This document shows, piece after piece, positions 35,548 through 46,528 of a stretch of 64,000 nt of DNA. The stretch comes from Coffea arabica (Eukaryota; Streptophyta; Magnoliopsida; Gentianales; Rubiaceae). Position 1 is the stretch's first letter. The number at the start of each line of letters is the position of its first letter. The stretch lies in NCBI RefSeq assembly GCF_036785885.1, contig NC_092330.1:12124525-12188524 (forward strand), in the 5' to 3' direction. Both the position numbers and the translations under genes were made by a program. The notes below the pieces were generated by a model, which did no database searches, was not told where the DNA came from, and worked only from the letters and a program-made list of their open reading frames with translations.

Positions 35548-37275
35548 AAGGATACATATGTAACTTAAGATCCAACTAACCCTAAAATCAAACCTTACAT
35601 CTTACTAATATTCATAAGAGCAAGTAATAGAAATTTGGGCAGCATGCCCTTTGTATTTAACTATTTTCTAGCCACTTAGGGCTTCATTTCTTTCCTCAGC
35701 TCAGCCCAACTTCAACATATAAGCAAGCTTAACAAGATAGCTCTTCAACTAGGCTTAATATCATCCAAATACAAGGTAATTCTAGCAATTACTCCATCAA
35801 AATCAAAGCTGGAAATCCATTTAAGGAAAACTTATAAGTGGCAGATTTGTCATCCTTCGGTGTTTTGGTCATAACTATAGCTAGGTATATCGGATCGAGG
35901 TAAATTTGATGGAATTTCGAAGCTAAGACATAGGCCTACATTTATTATGAAGACCTCCAAAGCCAAATCATGCATTTTCATGGTCAAAAATTGAAATCTC
36001 AGAGAAAACAGAAAGCTGTCTGTTAAACAAGGCATTTGGGCAGTCAGGGGTATTTTAGTCATTTCACAAGCTACAGTACTCCGATTGAGCTGAAATTTTC
36101 TAGGTAGAAATCTAACTCAAATCCCTACAACTTTAGTGTTTTGAGCAAGAACTAATTTGTCCTTTATCATGGACGAATATGCAGTTCTCAAAGGGTCCAA
36201 AAACAGGACAGAATCACTACCAAATGCTGGAAATTCAACTTTTACTCTTAACATGTCACAACCAAGCCATTAATCACTTCACCAATCCATATCCTAGCTC
36301 AATAACATCACTTACTAGTTAAACAACACTAATCAAAACTGAAAATGCAAACCCTAGCCGAAAATTCTATTACACTATCAAAAACTAGGAAATCAACCAT
36401 AGCAAGCCAAGATTGAAAGCTTCTATACCAAATTTAGCAAGAGAAAAGGAAGTTTCTTACCAAAGTACCTTGTAACCTCAAGAAAAATGGTAGCTTAGTG
36501 CTTTTCCTTACAAAATCACTCCACCAGCACCTTGAAATCTACCTTAGTTAACACTTTTATGGAGTAGTTTCCAAAACTAACGGTTGAAACTCAAGATTCA
36601 AGCTTGAAATTGAAGTTGAAGTCGAAGGTCACTCTTTGGTTTTTCTCTCAATATTTTCGGCCAAGAGGAGCAAGGAATGAAGAGATTTTTAGTCCAAAAT
36701 TCCAAGATAAAGACCAATGAAGTCTTGGTCAAAAGTTGCATAGATGTTCAACACTTGGCACCACCAAATTTTTTCTTGTTTTTTATTTCTTTTCCTCTTT
36801 TTTGTAGGTCAAATATTTTGGCTGTTTTAAGGGTTAATTAGAGGCTAATTAGCTAAAATAAAACCAAGAGGATTAGGGCAAGAAAGTAGTGGTCAAGTAG
36901 GGTACTCAATCAGTAGCAAACGGTGCGCGTCGATTCAAGCCAATTTTTCTTAACTCGCGCGTACTAGTATCTTAACTTATGATTCACTAACTTATAAATA
37001 GCACTTCTAATCATATACTTCCTCTTATATAAAATTCACTTTTAACCACCAAATTTAATACACACACCTCACCAATTAACTACCAAAATATGCCAAAACC
37101 TTAACTTACTGTAACTTGAAAGTAAAAGTAAAACTCTTGGCTCAACTAATGAAATCACCATGAAATTTAGGGCTAGTAAATAGTTAAATAATCAAGTAAA
37201 GAAACATAGAAGGAAATATAAATTAATTTTTCCAAAAATGGGAGGAAATTCTAAAGAAATTTTTGGGTCCTCACA
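35548..37275 (-). repeat. Right piece of the interrupted minus-strand gypsy LTR
   Basis: On the minus strand it begins TGTGAGGACCCAAAAATTTC at 37275. It is the inverted homologue of the LTR at 39387-42451, with matches such as GTTAATTGGTGAGGTGTGTG, TAGAAGTGCTATTTATAAGTTAGTGAA, CACCGTTTGCTACTGATTGAGTAC and the TTCGAAGCTAAGACATAGGCCTAC block. It lands inside the RT-RNase H interior at 37276, which suggests a minus-strand element inserted there and later lost its right-hand parts. Confidence 0.8.
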
Positions 37276-39386
37276 ATTACCGCCGGTTTATAGAGAATTT
37301 CTCGAGAATTGCGGGACCCTTAATGAATTTGACAAAGAAACAAGGGAAATATATTTGGGATGTTAAGTGTGAAAATAGTTTTCAAGAGCTTAAGAAGCAA
37401 TTGACCATGACTCTAGTGTTAACTTTGCTAAATTGGAAGGATAGCTATACGGTGTATACTGATGCTTCGAGAGAAGGATTGGGGTGTGTTTTAATGCAAA
37501 ATAGGAATGTAATTGTCTATGCTTCTCGGAAGTTAAAATTTCATGAGCAAAACTATCCAACCCATGAATTAGAACTCGCAGCTATGGTGTTTACTTTGAA
37601 GAAATGGCGGCATTATTTATATGGGGTGACATTTGAGGTATACACAAACCATAAGAGTCTTAAGTACTTATTTTCTCAGAAGGAGTTAAATCTGAGACAA
37701 CGTCGGTGGGTGGAGTTTTTAGAAGATTATGATTGTACCATTAATTACCATCCAGGAAAGGCCAATGTTGTAGCAAATGCTTTAAGTCGGAAGGCTCAAC
37801 TAGCAGGTTTAATGGTGGAAGAGTGGAACCTGTTAGAAAATGTATGTGAATGGAACCCTCGTCTTGAGCCGCAGAAAATTATCGTTGGAAATATTGAGGT
37901 GAAATCGACATTGTTGGACCGAATTAAAGAGATTTAAAAGAAAGAGCCAACGATACAAAAGTGGGTGGAAAGAGTGAAGAAAGGAGAATTACCTGAGTTT
38001 AACCTAGGTCCTTATAGGATTCTAAGATTCCAGAATCACGTTGTTGTACCAGAGGATGAGGAACTGAAAAGGGAGATTTTGGAGGAATTTCACCGCTCTA
38101 GATACACGATGCATCCAGGTAGTGGCAAAATATACTAGGATCTCAAAAGTCTGTATTGGTGGGATAATATGAAGGCGGAGATTGTTCAGTTTGTACAAAA
38201 GTGCCTTACGTGTCAACAAGTGAAAGCTGAGCATCAAAAATCGTCAGGTCTGTTACAGCCTTTAGAGATACCTAAATGGAAATGGGAGCACATAACGATG
38301 GATTTTGTATTAGGATTGCCACGAACTCAAAGAGGTCATAATGCGATTTGGGTGATAGTGGACTGATTAACTAAAACCGCGCATTTCCTACTAGTGAACA
38401 TGAAACTCTTTGGAGAAACTTGCGAAACTCTATATGGACGAAGTTATGAGATTACACGGGGTACCAGTAAGCATAGTATCAGACAGAGACCCTAGATTTG
38501 TATCCCGCTTTTAGCAGAAATTGCAAGAGACTCTAGGCACTAAGTTGAACTATAGCACAACCTATTATCCTCAAATTGACGAACAGTCAGAAAGAACTAT
38601 CCAAACTCTTGAGGATATGTTAAGAGCCTGTATTGTAGATTTTGGAGGGAGTTGGAGCCAATATCTGACATTGGTTGAGTTTACGTATAATAATAGTTAT
38701 CATTCTTCTATTCAAATGGCCCCATATGAAATACTTTATGGACAAAGATGTCGATCCCCAATTCATTGGGATGAAGTAGAAGAGAGAAAAATTATAGATC
38801 CGGCAACAATACTATGGGTTGAGGATGCCTACTAAAGGGTAAAAGTGATACGTCAGAGACTTCAAACAGCCCAAAGTTTACAAAAGAGTTATGCCGACTA
38901 TTGAAGAAAGGATTTGGAGTTTGAAGGGATAAGGTATTTCTTAAGGTTACGCCACTGAAGGGAAAGATCAAGGCAGGAAAGGGGAAAAAGTTGCAAGCAA
39001 GATACATAGGACCTTTTAATGTACTCCAGCGGATAGGAAATGTGGCTTATCGACTAGAGTTATTAGCTAGTTTATCTCGGATCCATGATATTTTCCATGT
39101 TTCTTTGCTTAAGAAATATCACCCGAATCCGACTCATGTTTTGCCACCAAAAGATATTGAATTGGATGAGTCTTTAACCTACGAGGAACGACCCATTTGA
39201 GTACTAGATCGGACGGTGAAGGATTTGAGAAATAAGCAAATTCCACTAGTTAAGGTTCTATGGAAACACCATGAGGTGGAGGAAGCAAGCTGGCAACTAG
39301 AGACAGACATGCAGGAGAAGTACCCTGAGCTATTTATGAATAAAGGTATGAATTTCGAGGTAAAAATTCTTTTAAGGAGGAGAGAG
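37276..39386 (+). pseudogene. Partial gypsy interior: RT end, RNase H, integrase, chromodomain
   Basis: The open piece 37281-37937 carries [20 protein letters not shown], the RNase [17 protein letters not shown] and the [20 protein letters not shown] block. After a stop at 37935 come the HHCC region (38090-38240), integrase core ([40 protein letters not shown]) and chromodomain end (38991-39350). At least four stops or frameshifts (37935, 38137, 38363, 38514 and near 38835) break the frame. The PPT-like TTTTAAGGAGGAGAGAG precedes the LTR at 39387. Everything upstream of the RT C-terminus is missing. Confidence 0.9.
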
Positions 39387-42300
39387 TGTGAGGACTTGCA
39401 AAATTCTCTATATTTTCTTAAAATTCCCTTTTAATTTGATTAAATTACTTTACAATATCTTTACTACTCATTTACTCCCTCAATAGTTGTAATAAATAAT
39501 AGAATTAAGAGTTTTGCCCTTAGTTTTATAGTTAGGGTAAAATAGGGTTTTTGCGTAATTTGGTAGTGTGATTAATTGGTGAGGTGCGTGTACTAAATTT
39601 GGTAGTTAAGAGTGAGTTTTAAATAAATGGAAGTGTATGATTAGAAGTGCTATTAATAAGTTAGTGAACTATAAGTTAAAACACAATTACGCGAGAGTTA
39701 AGGAAAATCGGCTTGAACCGACATGCACCGTTTGCTACCGATTGAGTACACCACTTGAATACTACTTTATTATCTTAATCTCCTTGCTTTTATTTCAGCT
39801 AATCACCCCTAAAATATCCTCCAAAGCAGCCAAAATTTTGGACTAAATAAAGGGAAGAAAAGAAAAAAAAATAAGAGTTAATCTTGTTGCGACAAGTGGT
39901 GGCAATCCAAGAGGTGTTTGACCAACTAATTTCCTTCCTTCTTATCATTCATTTTTGGTTCATCTTGTTCATTATTTCTCCTTGGTGGCCGAGAGCAACA
40001 GAGGGAAAAATAGAGGAAAACAACTTCAACTCCAACCATGATTCTTCCTTGTTGAATTGAAATCACACAAACCAAACCGATTAAACTTACGTCTTGGTGC
40101 TTAGGAAGTTAGGAGTGGTGAAAATCTTAGGAGAAAGTGATTGATTCCTCACTTACAAGAAGGCTTTGGGAAGGTATAAGTTCATCCACCTCTTGTCTTT
40201 ACCTTAATCCAGCTAAAAATGCTATAGAAGCTTTCAATCTTGGCACTTGACGGATGATTTTTTAGTTTTTGGTGTGTAGTGAAATTTTCAGCTGGGGTTT
40301 GTATTTTCCAGCTTTGATTATTGATGTTTATCTAGCAAATGTTGTTATTGAACTTGGAAATGGAACTCGTGAAGTGATTAGTGGCATGTTTACTACTTTT
40401 TATAGTTGAAAGTTGCATTTCCAGCATTTGGTGGTGAATGTTAGTTTTGCCCTATTTTTGGAATCAATTTTGGCTGCGAATTTCTCCATGTTTTAGACTG
40501 AATCAGCTTTTGAAAAAAACATGACAATTATACGGATTTGAGTTAACTTTCTACCTGCAAAATTTCAGATCAATTGGATCATTTTAGCATATGATTTGGC
40601 TAGAGCACTCTTGACTGCGCAAAAACTCTAATTTTCCTGACCTGTTTTTCATGTGCTTCTGACCATCCATTTTTTACCCTGAAAATGCCAGAACCAGGTG
40701 TCAATGTTTTCATAGGAAATGTAGGTCTATGTCTTAGTTTCGAAATGCCATAAAATTTACCTCGATCCGATATACCTAGCTACAGTTATGACCAAAACAC
40801 CGAAGGATGACAAATCTACCACTTATAATTTCTTCTCTAAACTGGTTTCCAGCTTTGATATCCATGGTGATAAGTTATTATTTGGTTTGTTTAGTTCGTT
40901 TAGAGGCCTTGAATAGATATATGTTGTTGGTTATCACTTGTGGTTAGAGTGGAGATTTGTTGGCTTGTGAATCCAAGTTGTACTTGGATGGGAAAATGGA
41001 TAAATACAAGGGCATGCTGCCCAACTTTTTGCTCAAAGGATAAGCGAGTAAACTTGAAACTTGAGTGACGATTTGAGGTCGAAGTGAATTTGGATTGTCT
41101 ATGGTAGTGAATTTACCATTAGTAGAGGTATATGAGCTGAATTGTGGCCAAAACTCGTACCCTTTAAAAGGCGAAAGTAACGACCATTCGAAATATGTTT
41201 TCCTCATCTTTTAGACCACTTTGCGACTTAAAAGTTTTACTCGCTTCCTTACCAAAACTAAACGAGCGAGCATGAATTTTCTAGAGGATAATTAACATGA
41301 AAACTACTAAACGAGTTTCATTTACTTGATTTTCTCTAAGCGAAACTCCTAAGTTTCAAACCCTAATTGATTTCAAACTCTTAAATGATATTTTATCTCA
41401 GATTTGGACTCCAAACAAAGAGTTGCACCTGAGCGTGATCCTAAGAAGCACTAAATCTTTGGTGAGTGTTTCCAAATACATTATTGAACTTGATACTTGA
41501 TTTAAATGCTTTACCAACGTGGTCGGATGTTATTTGATTGGTTTGGACGGGCAAGAGTGTACTTTATCGCACTTACCCTAAAGTGATACATTCTTGTTCA
41601 TTGGTTACAATTGACCTGATATACATGCATATAACTTGAATACTGTCTGGAATTCCAGAAACCCTGTGGCTAGTTACTCAAGTCGAGCCGGCAAGGGCTT
41701 GGTCGATTAGGTAACGAACCCTGGGTCTCTAGTTTTGTCGAGTAGAATGTTATCTTCTCGACTAATCGGTATACTCGAGTATTACCACCAGTGTTTATTA
41801 GGGAGTTCAGATCTAGTAAGGGGTTTGATTGGTGGATGGAGATTGGAGTTAAGTGGTGTACTACTGGACTAGTTATCTTACTTGAAAGTTGACGGAGTGT
41901 CAGCTACTACTTGATCAAGCTATAGTGGAGTTAGTTTGCAAAAGCAACTATATCCTTTTACTTGAAATGTTGAATACTTAATGATTGGGCATACGAAGTG
42001 TTATTGCTCATTTTCTTGACTTGTTATGTTCGCTACTTTGCTACTTTGATACTTTCACTTTTAAATAATGGTCAACTTACTACTTGAAACCTCACTAAAC
42101 TTTAACTCACCCTATTAGATTTGTTTTTCTTACAAGGGGTATGAGCGAGGGCGTGAGATTGGTACAGGCTAGCATAATCTAGTTTTTGAAATTTTACGAT
42201 TTCACTTGCGCTAGTGCTCGATTAGAGTTGAATGCATCTGGAACTCATATCTTTTGTTATTTTTGGGATTGTATGAATGTTTGGGATAGAAATGAATGTA

Positions 42301-42451
42301 AATGTACGTTCTAAACTTGGAACTGTTATTTCATTTACTCTTGGGATTATAACTTATTTTATTTGAGATAAGTGAGTGAGTCCTGGCGAGAGCTGGGCAG
42401 GGGGTCCGCTAAACCCTGGGGTACGCCCTAGGGGGAGGTGGGGTCGTTACA
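39387..42451 (+). repeat. 3' LTR of the partial gypsy element
   Basis: About 3.07 kb from TGTGAGGACTTGCAAAATTC to GGGGGAGGTGGGGTCGTTACA (final CA kept, one internal base changed from the usual GTCACA). It follows the PPT in the correct orientation. It contains TTTGGTGAGTGTTTCC (41458), GTGTACTTTATCGCACTTACC (41557), CGAGCCGGCAAGGGCTTGGTCG (41684), GGTATACTCGAGTATTACCACC (41768) and TTTTTCTTACAAGGGG (42124). Confidence 0.88.
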
Positions 42452-42499
42452 GACCGCCAAACTCTTGGGTACACCTTAGGGGAAGGTGGGGTCGTCACA
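42452..42499 (+). repeat. Extra copy of the last 48 bases of the LTR
   Basis: GACCGCCAAACTCTTGGGTACACC...GGGGTCGTCACA repeats the preceding LTR terminus (GTCCGCTAAACCCTGGGGTACGCC...GTCGTTACA) with several differences. It could be a tandem duplication or the stub of a second LTR. Confidence 0.75.
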
Positions 42500-43271
42500 T
42501 CTTCTTTAGCGTAATTATACTTGTGGTCTTGCCTGTAAAAACTTGGAGATAAATGACATTTTTATAGGTATACAAAAAAGTTTTGACCTATGATCAGGTT
42601 TAGTTTAGTCACCCTATGCATGTTACAATGTAGTCAAACCAAAGACTATGATTATGGCGTAATATAAGTTGGCAAATCAACTTGCAGTTTAATTATGACA
42701 TTTAAGCGAGTCAATACGATGAAATGCCAAATAGGTCATGGGAAGACAAAGATAAAATTTGATTGTCAAGCTTAAGGATAATTAATTTTAAATTTGAGTG
42801 TTATTGCTTTTCAATACACGTAATTATTGAGGAACAGCGACAAAAATAATATCAAGAATCAGCCAAGAAAGTTGATTAAAAAGATCCTGTATTTACAATG
42901 CAATGTTCTAAGATCTGTCTCGGCATCTTTAGGCCACAAAAGATGGAGTTCATGTCAATAATTCTCTACTACTTGTTTCCTTGGAAACAACTCCGGGCAA
43001 GCAAATCTGCATGCCATAATCCCTACAGCTTGGGACAATCAAATCTGAATGCCATAATCATATGACTGGAATATATGTTTTAGTTATGAAAAATAGCTAA
43101 AAATCTATCATTCTTTGCGTGAATTATAGAAATGTGTTTTAAAATCATATGGATGTTCAATAAAGATGATTTTTTTTTATTATATGATTCATCATAATAA
43201 TTTGTTTGTCGTATTTTCTATGGCTTAATGCATCGGTTGCTTGCAATATTGACGATGATTTCTATCATTGC
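42500..43271. other. Non-coding spacer
   Basis: AT-rich sequence with no convincing open frame, repeat or RNA gene that I can recognise. Confidence 0.5.
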
Positions 43272-43469
43272 AGTCATGGGAGTAATATGGAGACACATAA
43301 GAGATCCTTTTTGGCACTTTGGCATCATTTTCATAGGTTAAAGCCTAAAGAGAATGGTAGATAGAAAGCCGTGTGCCAAACATGTGGTAAGAAATACTTA
43401 GCAAATAATGTGAGTTGCACGTCCAATTTACTGTACCATTTGGCCAGTCATGCTCGTAATGAGGAATAG
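43272..43469 (+). pseudogene. Broken BED zinc-finger fragment, hAT transposase-like
   Basis: The frame ending at 43469 reads LWHHFHRLKPKENGR, a stop at 43362-43364, then KAVCQTCGKKYLANNVSC and NLLYHLASHARNEE before a terminal stop. The spacing W-HF ... C-x2-C ... H-x4-H is that of a BED zinc finger, which in plants sits at the N-terminus of hAT-family transposases and their domesticated relatives. An ...TTGCAG acceptor-like sequence precedes it at about 43268-43273. No catalytic core of a transposase follows, so this is a remnant. Confidence 0.65.
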
Positions 43470-43479
43470 CCTACTGGAT

Positions 43480-43779
43480 TAGCAATGGTTGATCACATTC
43501 AGGTTGAGTTAAATTCGAGTAGTGCACTACTCAAACTAACTCAAGGTAAAATAATTGAGCTCGAATTCATCGATATTTTAAAAGTCGAGCTCGAGCTCGA
43601 TGTTAGTTTACCTTACTCAAACTTAAACTCGAGTTCGAGTTTAATTAAATCTAATCGAGTCCAATCAAACTCAATCGAGTCTATTTGAGCTCACCTATTA
43701 AAAATTAATATTTTACATATAATTTAAATAAAGGATATACTTGACATTTCACAATAATAGATATAAAAAATTAATATAC

Positions 43780-43827
<48 letters not shown>

Positions 43828-44005
43828 ATGATAAAAAGCTCGATTAGACTTGTCGAAACTTCGAGTACAAGAATTTGGAACTCGAGTTCGACCCGTAACC
43901 TCAAACAAGTTGCTCAAACTCAAGATTGAGTTCAATCAAAGCAAGCTCGAGTCGACCTATTGATCAAGTAACTCACAATCTCAAGTCGAGTTATATGGTT
44001 CAGCA
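43480..44005. repeat. CTCGAG/CGAGCTCG-rich degenerate repeat with microsatellite
   Basis: Variants of CTCGAG, GAGCTCGAG and TCGAGTT recur many times on both sides of a (TA)12 tract (43779-43802) and a (TG)12 tract (43803-43827). Because the motif is palindromic the stretch can pair with itself in many registers. It directly follows the BED fragment, so it may belong to the same dead hAT element, but I see no clean terminal inverted repeats or target duplication. Confidence 0.55.
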
Positions 44006-45235
44006 TCATCCCTAATCATGAGATGTATCATGAAAAGCTGGCCATTGCTTTTTCCTTTTTTTCCACTTTCCTACCTCCCTTTCTCCTGCATGGCTCTTTC
44101 GGTCCATTTATTGATGTTTGTTTTTCCTTTGTTATTTTTTGGGATTTGGAAGTTTATGGAATCCGTAAAACAAAGCTGTGAATTTAAATATTTTGTAAAA
44201 AATGATTAGTTTTCTGAAGGGACCTCAATTGATCCATAACATACAACATATGGAACTAACGTTATTAGGTTAATACCAGAGTTTTCTTTTCTTTTCTCAA
44301 GCGTGGGTGTGCCAATCTCTTGCATTTGTAGGTTCAAAAAGGCTGTCCAGATTAATAATGTTTGTCTGCAGGTACTACTTATGCAGCTTTCCTAGCGTTC
44401 AAGATAGTAGAAATTTATAGTGGGCTTGAACAAGAAGTTTAATCAGATTTGTCAACCATGAGAGTGACAGTGAGGCTGAAAAAAGAGTTGCACTTATCCA
44501 CCTTGAATCAAGGGAAATTATGATAGTCCCGCACTTTTTGGCTTAGCTTGCCACTGACCTTTGAGTTAGCAACTTGAATGGCTATTAAAATTTGGACCAC
44601 TGTGACACACCTTGAGTACTGATCTTGCAGCTGAATTGCGAGCCTCTAGGCGGAAGACCATGCATATGTATCCCTTTGGCTTCCTTGCCAGGTGATGTTA
44701 GGCAGTTTTTCTTGTGAACTTACTACAAAGTTTTTTGCTTAAAGGTTTATTAGAACAGTTCAAACCGTTTCAACTTTGCGAGCGTCCACTGGTTTGTTGA
44801 TGATTAGATTCTTAGACTAGGTATGCTTACTTAATAGGGTGAACATGCCTTGTAATTAATTTATGCTTCATACTATCTCAAATCTGTTGCGCTTCTAGCC
44901 TTAAAAGACATGTTATCTGATGTTTATAGTGACCAGTTTATTAAAGGTTCTTACACTTTTCTTCAAAGAAATAACATGGAAAAGGAAATCTGTTCCTTTC
45001 CACCGGCCCCTGTTTAGTTTATAAATTGAGCAACTCGTTATACTTAAAATGACTTTCTTTGTATTTATATCCATTCACCAATTACGGAAAAAATGTTTTT
45101 GTTTCATCTTTGAAATAAATTTGCTATATAAAAAGGACATACCTATAAAAAAGAAGCTTTAAATATCTTTTTAACAAGTGAATTATAAACATGCTTTTAA
45201 CTTTATGGTAATTTTAAAAAAAATAGTAGTACACC
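44006..45235. other. Non-coding spacer
   Basis: No open frame, RNA gene or repeat that I can support. Base composition is AT-rich, as in the other spacers. Confidence 0.5.
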
Positions 45236-45545
45236 TTGCCAAGGAGTTGTGTCTATCCAAGAAGTTTAAAAATTAGTGGTTATATGTGTGAAATTATGTT
45301 AGTGTGTGTTTGCCAAGGAGTTGTGTCTATCCAAGTAGTTTAAAAATTAGTGTTTGTATGTGTGGAAAAAAAAAAAAAAGAAGCAGTGCATCTTGCCAAG
45401 GAGGTATGTCTACCCATGCAATTTAAAAATTAGTGTTTGTATGTGTGAATGTTAGTGTGTGTTTGTCAAGGAGTTGTGTATATTCAAGCAGTTTAAAAAT
45501 TAGTGTTTGTATGTGTGAAAGTATGTTAATGTGTGTTTTTATGTG
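45236..45545 (+). repeat. Degenerate tandem repeat, about 75-bp unit, four copies
   Basis: Units begin near 45236, 45310, 45393 and 45464. Each reads TTGCCAAGGAGTTGTGTCTA...AAAAATTAGTGTTTGTATGTGTG with small changes, and the third is preceded by an A-rich insert. Confidence 0.8.
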
Positions 45546-46528
45546 TATGTGTCTATGAAAATGATGTTTTTCCATCTAAGAAACTTAAGAAATGAGTATG
45601 TTTATATGTGTGGAAGTATTTTAGTAGGTGAATATATGTTTATGTGTAGTAAAAAATCATTTTGTGTGTGTAAATGCGTGCGATAGAGTATTATTTATGA
45701 AATAATATGTTGGGATCATATTTGCCTCATAAATCTGAGTTAATCCAATATGATCCAACCACATAACAATTTAATCTATAGTTTGGTGGTTCATTCATCT
45801 GACTGCAAACTAGAGCCAAATACAAAAACGCCCCCTTGGGCTTTGGCAATATTGTTAGTCAATTTCATAATTAGTATTGTTTTACCTACTTCAACTCCCT
45901 CAAAAAGTCTCATATTTTCCCCCTCTTCCCCAGGGGGTCTTTTCTTTTTCTCCCTCTCTCCAGAATGAAGCAGCAGCAAAGATAATTTAGAACTTTTAAG
46001 GCTTTTTGGCTTCAAGTAAAAAACTTGCTGGTGGACCAGGTATATGCAAGTTTTTCCCAAATCCATTTAAATGAAAATCCTTAAATCCTTTACCAACCTG
46101 CCAAATTGCTATGTCTAACCTCAGGGCAAGGGGATTAGCAGGAATGGCTGTTTTTTCCACTTTCCATGTGACAAGCCTATGTGACGAGCATAATCAATTA
46201 ACAGGTACAATTGTGTGGACAGGGACTATAAGATGCCAAAATAGAGAACTTCGAAAGTGCAAGGAAATTTGATGGAAGCAGTAATATGAAGATGGCAATG
46301 TCAAGTAGTTTAAATACATCGAAAATTTCTACAATTGAATAACTGTCTCTTTCCAAGTTGAGTACAGATAATAATTGAGGTCAAAAGGGGAGAAAGGTTA
46401 AAAAAAAAGAGCAATAATTGAATCTCTACATCAATGAGCAAGTCATGTGCGTATGGAAAAATTGGAGACAAAAACAAAAGAATAAGGAAATCAAAGAAAA
46501 GAATGAGTTAGACTGGTTAGTAATCTAT
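45546..46528. other. Spacer and probable 3' UTR of the DUF829 gene
   Basis: No convincing coding sequence. A minus-strand open frame of 91 codons at 45791-46066 shows no family features. The part next to 46529 presumably holds the 3' untranslated region of the DUF829 gene, but I cannot place a poly(A) site with confidence. Confidence 0.45.

Noticed and set aside
45236..45545. CRISPR-like array of spaced repeats
   Set aside because: Units are contiguous and degenerate, with no unique spacers, in a plant nuclear context; ordinary tandem repeat.
45791..46066. 91-codon minus-strand open frame
   Set aside because: Low-complexity Lys/Glu/Leu composition, no family motif, no splice context; likely chance or a transposon remnant.
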